DNA from: Isoetes taiwanensis
Lineage: Eukaryota > Streptophyta > Lycopodiopsida > Isoetales > Isoetaceae
NCBI GenBank assembly: GCA_021234155.1
Contig: JAJEKV010000031.1
Location: 10,809,857 to 10,873,856, forward strand
Direction: 5' to 3'
DNA: 64,000 nucleotides
Below the pieces are notes generated by a model. That model ran no database searches, had not been told where the DNA came from, and saw only the letters and a list, made by a program, of their open reading frames with translations. The translations under genes and the position numbers were made by a program. This document shows, one piece after another, positions 21,862 through 33,850 of the stretch (within the stretch, counting starts at the first letter, position 1; every line of letters begins with the position of its first letter).

Positions 21862-22233
21862 GATGTGAGCCTTGAATCAGGCGCGGGTTTGGTTGGTGTG
21901 GTGATTGATTTGGAAGCGGCGGCGGTTGTGGATCTTTCAGGGGGTTCAGCACTGCAAACCTCTCTCGATTCCTCGACTCGTGTACAAGCTATTTCAAAGC
22001 TTTCGGTGTTCGGGGATTAGTAGAGCGGAAGTTTGCCATTTGGCGGGACTTCTTGGGTGTTGTAGATGGTGATGGTCGATTTGTACAGCAGTAGAGTTGC
22101 AGTTTTTCTGTGAGTTTGTTGTGGAGTGTCGAGGTATCACTGTCTCTTTGAAGCAGTTCTCCTTCCTCCTCACTTGCTTTGTAACATTACTATTCTTTTA
22201 ATATATTGATGACACAGTTCTTCAAAAAAAAAA
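21862..22233 (+). mobile_element. Short retroposon (SINE or LINE 3' end) with poly-A
   Basis: 372 bp ending in an A-run and bounded by a 15-bp duplication AATTATACCATTTCT (21847-21861 and 22234-22248); the matching site in copy 1 is at about 18090. The 3' end (TAATATATTGATGACACAG, then A-run) resembles plant L1 LINE tails. No pol III box was recognised, so a 5'-truncated LINE is more likely than a SINE. Confidence 0.85.
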
Positions 22234-22287
22234 AATTATACCATTTCTTTTTTGCATGCCCATAGCTCTTCAAGCTATTCTCCAATG

Positions 22288-23022
22288 CAGTGGTGGGGAA
22301 AGTTTTTAGTGGTACAAGAAATATTCCTACGAACTTAAAATTCTATAGACAATTCAAAAATTCTACAGACAAGTTCCTAGAAAAATTTTATTGTATCGGA
22401 AATTTTCCTACAAAGAACAAAACATATAGGCAATTCAATAGTTTCATTTTTTCTCATCCATCCTCATCTTCAAAATCCTCATTATTTTTCTCGCGTCGTC
22501 ACTGGCGTTTTGTACCAAATGAAGTGAAAATGTGCCTGCAATTAGCACTCTCTCTCCAAATCTTAAGGGAGGGTGTTGCGGCCTTTGATCGATCTAATCA
22601 AGATGCGTAGAGAGTAAACACCTTTGCTGCGCCCAAGGCCAAGCCCTAAAAGCCGACCTCGTCCAAAAATGGACGACAAAAAAAAAAAACAATTATAAAG
22701 TATTGTTTGTTTTGTTTGTCAATATTTTTTTTGTGGTAATAATATTATTATATGTATCAGTAAGAAGGATGTATTTGTATAGGTTTATGCTGCAATAGGA
22801 AAATATATATAAGATTAGATATGGATAAAAAAATTTCCTAAAGCTTTTTGTATGTATAGGCAATTTTCCTATCAGAACCCAACTGTACCAACTAATTTCC
22901 TGTTGATCTTGGAATGTACCGGCATGTTATAAGACTAGAGTTCCTACAAAATTTTCTTTGTACCGGCAAAACCAAAATTTGTACCGGCAAAATTGGCATG
23001 CCTAGGACTTTCCCCATCACAG
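22288..23022. mobile_element. Non-autonomous hAT-type element
   Basis: 735 bp with an 8-bp target duplication CTCCAATG (22280-22287 and 23023-23030; empty site at 18134-18141). Terminal inverted repeats are CAGTGGTGGGGAAAGT and, on the opposite strand, CTGTGATGGGGAAAGT. The 8-bp duplication and the CAGTG-type end are hallmarks of the hAT superfamily. Sub-terminal TACCGG and TATAGGCAATT-like motifs recur inside. There is no transposase; a 106-codon frame inside (22290-22610) starts in the inverted repeat and is not a credible gene. Confidence 0.92.
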
Positions 23023-23528
23023 CTCCAATGCTATATTGTGCACAATAATTTTGACAATAAGAAAATAATTTTGAGCTAGCTTTCCATTTTGGCTAAGCAC
23101 ACAACCCATTTTGCAAAAATACAACTCAATAATTCACATGTAGGTAAACATAGGTTACATGGTGAAAATGTCAAATGGCCATTGCCTTAATGATGTTTAA
23201 CCATTTACCAATTGCTTTTTGAGCCATAATCCCACAATAAAACCATACATTTACTTTTGGGTCCAATAATATTACATGCCTAATATCTAGCCAAAACACA
23301 GATGCTATTTACATAAAGGTATACATATCTTATTATCCATTTGCCAATATCCAACTTATGGCACGCCTTTTTCCAAGAGCTTTATGGGTCTAATTATTTG
23401 ACTTAGGTCATTATGCCACAAATTTTAATAATAACAATAAAAAAAAGCACATCCATGGAGCACCCATTTGCTAGTGGTAATTTTATTTAATCAGCAGACT
23501 ATTGTTTTATTTAAAGAACAAAAGCTAT

Positions 23529-24226
23529 CTAGACTTTAGTCCAAGTGATCTTCACCTCTCCGAGGTCTTGGTTAAGGCCAAGAGCCTGCCAAATAGGGAG
23601 AACCATCCACCACGTTGTTCCTATGGGGATACCGAAAACCATGTTCTTCATCGCATCCTTGGGTAGAATCACACTCATCCACCACGCGTTTGCCGTGGTG
23701 GTGGAACGCCCATTACTAGCAAAGTGATTTTGATGGACTTGAAGCATCTATCGCCGTTGTTATACCATCCAGTAGAAAGGGCTACTACACTCTCACTATT
23801 AGAATGGTATTGATTATCACATTCAGAAGGGTCACCTCCTTCTTCATCCTCTTCGAAATGGTTGAGGGTGAGAATAGCAGAGGTGCCAGACTTAGAGATG
23901 GCAGGAGAACACTTGTAGAGGGTGTATTTTGTATTGGCCTCACAACATCCATCACGGTTATGGGAAGCGTAATTGTAGAATGTGCCACTAGATTTGCACC
24001 CCGATCCATCGGGGCGGTGGCGGTGGAGAAGGGGATGGAGAAGTCGTTTTACAAATTTGGGTGCCTACATCCAGGATCATCTTTGCACTTTCGTAAATAC
24101 AAGCCCGGTTGGCCATCAAGTAGCCGTCATCGCTTTTGCGGGCCTCTCCACAGCCCATACCATGCGTAATTTATACTTTCCAATAAAAGAAGAGAGTAGA
24201 ATAAGAAGTAGGGACGGCGATGCCAT
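23529..24226 (-). pseudogene. Kiwellin, copy 2, degraded
   Basis: Paralogue of 20034-20724. The N-terminal half has a frameshift right after the start (24226), so the signal peptide is lost, and further indels affect the Cys-rich module. The barrel segment has a deletion/rearrangement ([18 protein letters not shown] replaces the region around the DECD motif), and the CRNN motif is changed. It keeps the correct frame at the point where copy 1 is shifted (ISKSGTSAILTLN). Confidence 0.88.
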
Positions 24227-24271
24227 AACTCAAAGCTTGTGATTTGATTGTGGAGTGCCAACGTAATTTAT

Positions 24272-24708
24272 GGTTCGGGATAGACTTACCCGGGTTTGGT
24301 TGATCCCGCCCAAGGGGATCCCAAATGGGATCCCCTCCTCAGGATCCCCATGTGGGATCCCTCCTCCGTGATCCACGCTTATCAAGCGTAGTTAACGCCT
24401 TATCTGCTTTAGCTTTTGTTGTTTTTTTGCCGGATTGGGCGAGGCGGTCTGCGGCCGCCTCGCTTCCTCCTCCGAGATCTACCGACCCCTTGCCCTCCCC
24501 GGATTGACACCGCCACTCTAACCGATCCCATGCGATTGGTGTCGGGATCGAGGGAGAAAATCCCACAACAAATTTGCCCCAAAATCCCTATAAGGGCCAA
24601 GATTTTTGCGCAATAATCGCAGATAAAGGGGATCCCGGCCCTCGGGATCACACCTCTTGGGGATCCGCCTCCCGGTATCACCCCAACCGGTAAGGATATC
24701 CCGCTATT
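24272..24708. mobile_element. Non-autonomous Mutator-like element (MULE MITE)
   Basis: 437 bp with an exact 9-bp duplication GTAATTTAT (24263-24271 and 24709-24717; empty site GTAATCTAT at 20761). The ends are imperfect inverted repeats: GGTTCGGGATAGACTTACC against AATAGCGGGATATCCTTACC. A 9-bp duplication is diagnostic of the Mutator superfamily. The GC-rich interior has several GGGATCCC palindromes and a segment of unknown origin that could be captured host DNA. Confidence 0.85.
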
Positions 24709-24929
24709 GTAATTTATCATGGAGAAGCGTGTTGTGATGGAAGAGCTCGCCATTTTTTCTACTATAATGTCATGTCACTATAAGATTTGGAGGTTGCTTT
24801 TCCTCTTTTTATGTAGATGGGGCATTTTTCCACGGTTAATTATTGATCTTTATCCTCTCTTTTTATTTATGTAGACGGGGCATTTTTTCTACGGTGTCCA
24901 AGATTTTTAGCAGGCTTATCCTAATCCTA

Positions 24930-25712
24930 ATCGCTTTTTCGAAAACATTAAAAAACTAAAAACCACCATTGATTCCCCAACCATTGAAATGTATAAAAAA
25001 TGTGGGCCGTACACGTGGCAAAGGTATGCCAAAATTTGTGACAAAGATGCCCCTGCTCCAAATCCCAAGCAAAGGAAGAGAAGAGAACATTAGGTGCAAA
25101 CGCAGCTCCTGGAGAATGGACAAGATTGCAAAACAATACGATGCACATAAACAAAGAGAACCAAGCAAAGAAGGTTGCAGCTTTGAAAAATATGAGATAA
25201 GAAGTACATAAACACAAGAAAACATGGATTTCTAATATTACAGGACTCCAACAATCAATCCAGTTGATTCGAGTCACGGTTTGGGAAACCGATTCTTCAA
25301 CCTTGGCTGCCCAAACCACCAGCTAATCCCATATTAACTCCGGATTGTACACCCTCTTTCATGAAAGCTAATCCCATATTAACTCCGGATTCTACACCTT
25401 TTTCAGAGCTCCCGCCGGCCCGATCCGGCCCTCGTATCGACTTTCTCAGAAAAACCACCATTCGCAAAGGCCCGGCCCATCGACTCAATTCCTCCGCCCA
25501 GAGTGAGCCGCCACCCCATCCGGCCCCTCAGATCGTAGTTCTATTCCCGATCCCGTCCCCTCAGATCGTAGTTCTATTTTGGGTTGCCTTCACATGGAGC
25601 CGTGAGATCAAGACCATTGCAAAAAGAACCTGAATCCAACGGCCCGGGGTTTTTTCACCCCAAAAAACCAACAAAACCAACAAAACCACCCCGTTTTTGT
25701 CATTGGGAACCT
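24930..25712. mobile_element. ~0.8-kb insertion of unknown class in copy 2
   Basis: Copy 1 is continuous at the equivalent point (about 20940), so this is an insertion. The flanks CCTAATCC and CCTACCCC are only partly alike, and no inverted repeat was found. It contains a 45-bp tandem duplication at 25325-25395 (CTAATCCCATATTAACTCCG) and a 20-bp repeat at 25529/25562 (CCTCAGATCGTAGTTCTATT). A 123-codon minus-strand frame at 24948-25319 has no known family. Confidence 0.6.
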
Positions 25713-26061
25713 ACCCCCATTACAACAATTCCTATAATTTAGCCTATTCATAACACGTTAGCTAAAATTGATAGGGATTCCTATAGCCTAATTCTAGCCT
25801 ATTCATAACCTCTCTTTCATGCGAATTCTTCTCTCTTCTCTCTTTGCCGTTGTATTCCCACGGCAGGAAAATCATTGATGGCTCTGGGTGCTCTGGCTCA
25901 ACTCAATATCGGGCATGTAGGTACGGTGTGAATTTTTCCCGAGTCGATTTATCATAAATGTTTCAGGTCGGTCATGGAGTCTTTATTTCAGATGCTATCA
26001 CATTCTGGGCGACCAAAACTCCCTTTTTTCTTTCTAGGTTTCTTTCTGCCCCTGTTTTTCG

Positions 26062-29000
26062 TGTTACAAAAGAGCGGCATGGGACCTGCAAAGCAGACTG
26101 GATGCTCCTAGTCTTTGTTCAATCAAATAAGAGGCAACGGGGCATCAATCCGGACTTAGGGCAGCATGGCAATAGCAGCAAATTCGTCCACAAGGTAACA
26201 GGGCAGCAAATCCGACACGTGGGTTCATTTCTTGCTCTGTTTCTTTACATAAAATTAGAACAGTAATTTAGCTTCATTAGTTTTCACTTTCGCTTTCTCA
26301 TGTATACCGAATCAATTATTTGTCATGTTGAACATCAGCAACGTTGCATGCAGAAGTCCAGAAGTGGTGATGGTTGATGTACTACAATGGGACCAAACTT
26401 AAAATGCTAATGCAGAAATAAAGTATTGGATTTTGGACATGAAGGTTTCTATTTTGCACTCTTCTTACAGGTAAGAAACAATTGAAATTTCCGTTGCCCA
26501 CATTGCTTTGCTTGGTTGTGTTAGAGTTAGCACCTCTGATATGCTTATTCCTGTCATATTTGGAGTTAGATCAGAATATCAAGTCTTCGGGGTATGGAAA
26601 TCATGCTTTTCCTCCATCAAAAACATCCATTTATTCATCACAACTGATTAGGTTGCTTGACACTCTCGCAACTACATGTTCTTGCTTCATGCTTAATATT
26701 GATCCTCTTGCTGCCTACAATCCAGGAAAGGTGCATATGGTTCCAAGGCGAAGCTTATGTAGACAAAATATTTTAATGGTCTAATTGATGCTACATTACC
26801 TCACTACAGTATATATCTGTTGTCCTTAGTGAATTTGAATGGCTACAAGTGCAGATGTTGGATCAGAATGATGCTGTTTATACCAAGAATTTTATTAAGC
26901 ATGTTTCTAGCAACGAAGGAACCCTGGTATTGCATCTGTTATGCTAATACTACAATGCTTATTTGGTCATCAATGATCATAGAGTCTTTCCATAACCTTT
27001 AGGCCATGGACATGCATGAATTTATCGATTGCAACTGAATAGTCAATCTCCCTGATGGTACCAATGCTGATTACCACCATGAGAGGCAGTACTTGGTGTA
27101 TTGCAAAAGTTGGGGTAAGTGACAGGGTGCTTGCAATTGCCCTTGGGGAATGCAAATTGTGGAATTGTACAAAATGGTTTTGTTTGCTACTTTCGTTGTA
27201 TAAACATGTCAAATAAACCACAATGTATCAACTGTATTATAATTCTATAATCCAACATAGAAGTAACTTTAACCTTGTTCAAATATTACCATAAATACAT
27301 TTCTCTGCATCTATTTCAAGCTTTGAGGATTATATGATGTACAAAAAGAAAGGCTTGGTACCCTGATGTTGCTTTCCAAAATGTTGGTTCCATGGGCCTA
27401 CAAATTGAATCTACTATCTCATGATGCTGCTATCTATTTTCTGCAGTGGGTTATAGTCCAAGAGGATGTACTCATCGCAATCTTTAACATTGACGATCAT
27501 ATTGTTAGAGAATTCATCACCCTTGTCGCATAGCAATAACCTCTTGCCGCAGTATTGCTGCCCAGTGCAATGTTGTTCTGCCAGTATTCTTTCTTTCATA
27601 TTTACAATAGCATGTGGTCCGCGTTCCTAAATGAATCTGGAAAAATCTACTTCCTATACATAGAGAGCTTTGTGGCATTTCATTGATACCAACCATGTGG
27701 AACTGAGTTTGTCAGCTTTATCAATTTCCTAATTTAATGAACGATTTATGTCCTCCATCATCCACTCAATCGGCCAAGCTTTTCCCTAGCTTGTGCGCAA
27801 ATTCAAGTTGATGATCAATGAGAGTAAGGCACAAGGGCCTCCTACCTCCATTGTCCATACCAAAAGCATCCACTTTATGTATTAGGTAATGCACGGGGAG
27901 GAAATTCTCGCCTTAAAATGTATAATGAACCTAAGGCCCAAATTTCCACCAAGCTAATCTTGTTTCGCCGATCTTCCTTGTCAGATATGATCGGAGAAAG
28001 GGATCAAAGCTTTTTTTTAGAAAAATGGATCTAAAGATTGAACTATAGACTATGAAATAAACAACACTATCCTTTTGTTTTCATATGAATCAGACCGTTA
28101 GCAAATGTTGCTTTTGTTTCTTGCTCTTCTACTTGATCACTCCATCCTAGTTGCACCCCCAGATGCAACCGTGGCAAATAAATCTACTGAAATCACAACA
28201 TATGATCAGTGTAGAAATTGACCAAAGTGTCAAAAAGGAGCTCTGCAGTAGACAAACAAGCAAAATAGCGAGAGGGGAACAACAAATTTAGAACGCGCTG
28301 CAAAAATTTGCTTGCAGCTTCTGGAGCCATAACATTATGGCATGGAAATCTGAAGGTGGTTGCAATCACCAAAGCTTGAGAAATCTAGGAGCTCAAATGT
28401 TCTTCCATACGCTTCCTATGCAAACAATTGCTAAGCTTCATAGCCAGCAAGACATTGCCTCAAAACATAGCAGGTGGGTTTGGATGTGGAGGTGGATGTG
28501 GATGCAGATGCATCTTTGCCAAATCCTTTTTTAATGTCTTATTTTATTTTTTCTTATTTTTTAAAGCCTTATTTTTTCTTTAGAAAGCTACGTGTCATTT
28601 TTAAAAGAAAGTATCAATGAAGAATATGCCGAAAGCATATTTCTATCACAATTATATATGTTAGAAAAGAGGGCAATCCAAAGATATATCTCTTCGACAT
28701 GATTTGACTAAATAATCAACAAGTATAATACGATTGTTGTGATTAGAGTAAGAAATTACCAATAAACGCTACATTGACATGAGCAGCTCACAAATTAACT
28801 GAATAGTAGCAATACATTAAGATCATTTACTATAATCGCAACATAGATAAGATGTATTAAGTTGGTTAGTGTTTCACCTACTCTCCTTTCTTGGTGTGGT
28901 GCAAATATTTTCTATCTAGTCTGTTGAGAGGTCGTTGAATAAGATTGTATTACCATATTTTAATAACAAAACTTAAATTTCTTGCCTCCCAAAGGGAAAA

Positions 29001-29785
29001 AAAAAAGAAAAAGAAAGGAAAAGAAATCGCAACATATGTGACATAAATTATCAAGTCTTCATTAAATTATTCTTTATGAAGGAAAAAATAAGTGCATTGT
29101 AGTAGGAAGATAACCGTGAACTTAACAAAAATATATCATAATTTTAACAACCATAATAATTGGCACAAATAGACCTCATATATTAGAATAAGTAATCTGA
29201 ACATATATAATACAGTTTCTCATTTTTCTTTTTGCTTTTTCTGTGTTTATATATTTTTTCTCCGCCGCCGTTTTCATCTTAATTTGATACGTTAACCTCT
29301 TTGTTTTATTGCTCTAATGGGTGGCAGGCCTGCGCATGAATCCGAATCTCATTTGTAACATGCAATTGGATCTGGTTGCAGAATCAGGTATGCAAGCTTC
29401 GTTGCAACTAATGGAACAAAATCTAACTGGTTGGATCGAAAATAATTTTGTAAATAATTTTGTGCTGACCTAGAATCTTCTGATCAAAACTTGGCTTTGA
29501 AGCAAAGCGGAACGCTATTTGGAAACTTGACCAAATTCAATATCACTACTGCTATCATATTTTTGTTCAAGTACTTCCTCCCTTTTCGCACTATGGCAAT
29601 AGACCAAAAAGTTAGGCTCCTTTCTAATTGAGCACTTGATCTGAACAACAAAAAATTCTCAGATTCTTTGTTCAAGGGCGATACAATGATTCGATCTAGC
29701 TATGGCAGAAACCAAGGGCAGATAAGCTAATTTATAGAAAGGGGCTATGGTAGTGGTCATGTGTGGTACGTTAGTGCGCTTCAGA
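26062..29785. other. Intergenic region, no gene recognised
   Basis: Short frames only (up to ~100 codons, e.g. 26482-26784, without a recognisable domain). AT-rich with simple A/T runs, for example 28996-29030. 29728-29755 resembles 32373-32400 (GATAAGCTAATTTA and GGGCTATGGT), a small dispersed repeat. Confidence 0.5.
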
Positions 29786-29788
29786 TTA

Positions 29789-30290
29789 CAATCAACACAC
29801 AACTACCATTAACATTATTAATACAAACCATTGCATTTAACATATCTAAATTAAAATCCCCCTTAAACCCCCTTTGGTTTGGGTGCATATTCACACGTGG
29901 GGGTTACTCCGGCAACGAGCCGTCGGATGGGCATATTTGCCCTTTATTCCAAGATACGGACCGCATATAGCAATCCCTCGTTTGTGGGGTATACATGTAC
30001 AAATTTTTGTATCGTGATATTAAGGTTTGCAAAATACTATAAGGTTTGAGAGAATGTACTTAATGGTGTTAATTTTGTACATGTATTATAAATATATTTT
30101 GGGGCTCTCACGCCCCTACGTAACCCCAGTGGTGAATATGCACCCAAACCAAAGGGGGTTTAAGGGGGATTTTAATTTAGATATGTTAAATGCAATGGTT
30201 TATATTAATAATGTTAATGGTAGTTGTGTGTTGATTGTTATATTAAAAAAAAAAAACTTTGGGCCCTTCGGGCCCTAACAAAGAAAACAC
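29789..30290. mobile_element. Fold-back element with ~120-bp inverted arms
   Basis: The left arm 29789-29908 and the right arm 30118-30239 are near-perfect reverse complements, separated by about 210 bp. Beyond the right arm lie an A-run and the palindrome-like GGGCCCTTCGGGCCC (30261-30275). Relatives occur at 17812-17965 and 52655-53060. Long inverted arms around a short unique loop are typical of fold-back or long-TIR miniature elements; the superfamily cannot be named because no clean target duplication was seen. Confidence 0.85.
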
Positions 30291-30299
30291 GAAGATTAC

Positions 30300-31250
30300 A
30301 CATCGCCCTAGAAGGTCTTTCGTATGTTAGGAACAATGAGAGAAATTACACTAGGAAGAGACAAAGCACCATGCCCAATATTGATAAGTACATCATTGCA
30401 TGCGATTTAGTTGTCAAGAGAATATGCAATGTGTATAAGAAAATATCGATGTACAATTTAAGATTGAGCTATCAATAGCAGATCTTATAGGATTTGAACC
30501 CATATTATCCTAATAGCCATCTCGCAACTTATGTTGTGGAAAATAATTAAAGCTTTGCACAAATGAAGCAAAACAAGAAAACAAAACAAGATGTACCTTC
30601 AAGAAAAGCACTATTTACGATTCTCGGTTGCACACCAACAAATCCATGTGCCATAAACATAAGATGCCCACTAATGTGGCTATGCATCATTTGGAAATCT
30701 GAATCTTGTAATCAAATTCTAAAATGCCATTTACTTTGGTGGATATTCGAGAATCGACCAAACATAAAAACATATTATTATGATCTCCAGGTACATTTTC
30801 CACCTAAGAAACATATGGTGACAACTTAAATGTAAAACCCACATCAGAACATGGATGATAGAAACGTATTTGTTAACTTAGCAATTCAGCTTGCTCACAA
30901 TTCAACAATGCTGCCCAAATGGGGTTTTCAAACGTGATCAAATGAGCTTCATAACCTAATGGGACCAAACAATATCACACCACTAGATATTAGAGTGTTG
31001 GAGAGGTTTAGACATCACCCTGCATCAAATTGAAATGCAGATTTTGGAAAGTGATGAGTAAAATATATAATGGGTTCAACTGGCCAGAGGGCACTGAGTG
31101 CATGCCATGATGTTTTTACAGCCAAAATTCTTACCGTTCACTCTCAATAGCGCCGTGGTGTGTACTAATTTAAATCGCGCAAAGACTTTACAAATTTTAT
31201 AAAGCCTCAAATGAAACGAAAGTAAAGCATGCTAAAATGGGAGAGTGGAG
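30300..31250. other. Region without recognised gene
   Basis: AT-rich; only short frames, none with a recognisable domain. Confidence 0.5.
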
Positions 31251-31324
31251 ATTAGAGTTCTTGTCTATTGCGTAGAAAAATAAGGTCATGGTGATCGAGT
31301 AAGAAGGGAACAAATCCAATAACA

Positions 31325-32100
31325 AAATTTACAACCTTACTTGCCTGCGTAGTCCAGATTCGCAGCCCAAAGTGGTCGATCGCGTACCCAAAGTGGTATC
31401 GACCGACCGCATGATTGGTCAGTGCATTGGTCGCCGCATGGGAGGCATTACAGCCGGGTTGCATCACACCTTGCGGCATCATTTGTTGTTGGCCCATCAT
31501 AGGCGTTGCATAACAGCCGCGGCAGAGGGTGGCGGCATTCTGTCATGGGCGGCACACCCATCATGGATTATTCTTCTTTGGAAGTGGTGGCATCATCATC
31601 CATGGTTGCCCATCTCCACCTTGCATTCCTTGAGTGGCAGCGATCATGCATCATATTTATGTCTTTGAAGATCTAAACCTAAAACCCAGGCGGAAACGCA
31701 AATCTGCCTCGAATTTTAAAGAGAAGCCTACAACGATCTCTTGTAGCAATGCAATGTACTCAAGCTACCCGTAAACAAGCTCGAACTCTTAGCTCAGCCG
31801 TTTTCAAAGAAACCCGCAGAGCTCCGGTCGGGGACGGATCGGCTTCTTCTCAAAAGGGCCGAGTGGCTTCTAAAGAAACCCTAAAATACCCACATTCACC
31901 GAAATGGGCTGTCTCTGATCAATGCAGCAATGCGGGACACCGAAATAGCTCAAATTTAATCGCTTGGATTCCTTGTCCTAACTTCGGGGAGTGAGGGACA
32001 TCCGCAAACAACCTGCTCCAAGCGGCCAGCAAACCCTAAACTTTGGCATACACATGCGCCTTTATGAAACGACGGAAGAAGCCCTAATCTTTTATCCTTT
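31325..32100 (-). CDS. Possible 5' end of a Met/Gln-rich nuclear protein gene
   Basis: On the minus strand 32100-31690 looks like a plant leader, with several AGGGTTTC/TTAGGGTTT motifs. It is followed by an ATG near 31655 with MQGGDGQPWMMMPPLPKKNN-like text, a stop or frameshift, then MMGQQQMMPQGVMQPGC. The segment ends at a possible splice donor (CAA/GTAAGG, about 31340). Met/Gln/Pro-rich N-termini of this kind occur in plant RBP45/47-type RNA-binding proteins, but there is no RRM here to prove it. At least one frame change suggests a pseudogene or a 5' gene fragment. Confidence 0.3.
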
Positions 32101-32239
32101 CGATGCTTGCATGTGAAGGGCCATAATATAATGTGTTTTACATAGCAAAATAATATTGTGACCATTGAATTGCCAAGGAAAAAAAAAAAACAATGACACA
32201 AGTTGCATGGAAATACTAGATGCACTCTAGAAGTACTAA

Positions 32240-33000
32240 TTGGTACACCATGTGCAATACGGCAGCCAAATCATAGTAAAACCATAGGAAAAAATGTATA
32301 AAAATACAAAAACAACCCCCTGTCATAATGCTACATATTCAAACCAATTCAATTTTGTAGCAATAAATGATGACAGATAAGCTAATTTACAGAAAAGGGC
32401 TATGGTGGTGGCCTTTGCTTGGATTCACAGCAAAACCCTCTCCTCCGTCATAGCCCTACTCTATTCTATTCTGTTGGTGTTGCCAGAGTTGTTGATTTGA
32501 TCAGTCTGACAGGGTCTAAATCTAGGCATTGGAGCAGGTGGGCATTTCCTGTTTGAATTTAAATCTGTTTTGCCCTATTTCGGTGTGGTTGTTACTGCTG
32601 TAAAATCTGCATTTTGTTGTGTTGTAGGTTTGTAAATCATTGCACTGTCTGAGAGCCGCTATACTTCAACAACTGCATGAATATTATTGTTCTTAACCCA
32701 ATTCTTGATGAGCCTTTGTTTTACAATTGCAAAGCGGATTAAGAATTCAATACCAGAGCCTGAATTTTCTACGGAATCCTTTTCAAATCATATAAAGGAA
32801 AGAAAATGGTGAAGAAGCTGTTTGTGGAGGTATGCAATGCAACGAATTTGATGATGAGGGATGGAAGGGGTGCATCAAATACCTACTGCAGCGGATTTTA
32901 AAGGGCAGTGAAGAAAAACTGTGGTGAAGCATGGCGAATTAAATCCAGTGTGGAATTGGGTTTCCAAGTTCATAATCCACGAATCAGAGACTAATCTGTT
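32240..33000. other. Region without recognised gene
   Basis: Contains only short frames. 32373-32400 repeats part of 29728-29755. Confidence 0.4.
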
Positions 33001-33005
33001 GGATC

Positions 33006-33250
33006 AGAGACTAATCTGTTGGATCAGTACTAGATGGAAGCATTACAAAGAAAAAATGCCACAAAGGAGGCCAAGATTTCTCGGCATGATGAGGGTTCCT
33101 GGATGGAAATTTATGCAGGAGGCTAATTTGTTGGATCTGAGACTAGTCTATTGGATCAGCACTAGATGGAAGCAAAAAGAAAAAATGCCACACAGAGAAG
33201 GCCAAGCTTTCTCGACAGGGTGAGGATTCTTGGATGGACATTTATGCAGA
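33006..33250 (+). repeat. Tandem duplication, ~132-bp unit
   Basis: 33006-33118 and 33137-33250 share GAGACTA.TCT.TTGGATCAG, TAGATGGAAGC, AAAAAATGCCACA and TTTATGCAG. The unit length is a multiple of three and keeps a frame open (32921-33223), but no known domain is encoded. Confidence 0.8.
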
Positions 33251-33704
33251 AAGATGAGGAAGCACATTGGAAAAGAGGAGCGGGAAAAGAGGGGCTGGTA
33301 TTATCCCACCATATCTTCAATTCGAGCTTGAATCTGAGTTCTACTTATATAAAAGCCCAAATTTTCTGAAACCACGATATAAAAGCCTCAACATTTTGAT
33401 GCTTACATTGTTAAAATTAACGGCTAATTAGCCCCACTATCTAAATATTAATATTCTAGCATCAAACATCAATTCCACAAAGGCTTGACAACATCCCATA
33501 TCATTAAGCATTTGCATAAACACACATGCTTACGAAATTTGAGTTTATTCAGATGTCGTTAATTCCTCATCCACGACAATTAGGGCTTAGTCCGCATCCA
33601 TTTTTCGATTCAGTAAGCGAACTAGTGACTTTTCTAAAAAGAGGGGAGTCAAGAAAGAGAAATGTTCGCGGCAGCCTTGGCCGCCGCGATAAATCTCTTG
33701 TAAT

Positions 33705-33850
33705 ATAGAGAATGACATAATTTGTCCCCACCATATTAGGTCAATCTAAAAACGACTTACAAGGAGAAGACAACTTATCGAATTATTTTTTCAAATTAGC
33801 GTGCTAAGTGTAGGCTATATCGAATGAGAAGTTCTTTTTTTTTTTTTAAG
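33705..33850 (+). repeat. Dispersed repeat, copy also at 39290-39440
   Basis: Shares AGAATGACATAA.TTGTCCCC, GGTCAAT.TAAAA and the following CGACTTACAAGGAG with 39290-39440, ending at a T-run. Likely part of an uncharacterised mobile element. Confidence 0.75.

Larger units (their letters stand above)
21734..26061 (+). repeat. Kiwellin-locus duplication, copy 2
   Basis: Direct copy of 17974-21375 enlarged by four insertions: 21862-22233, 22288-23022, 24272-24708 and about 24930-25712. Each lies at a point that is continuous in copy 1. Confidence 0.9.

Noticed and set aside
22290-22610. 106-codon frame inside the hAT-type element
   Set aside because: It begins within the inverted repeat and has no transposase features.
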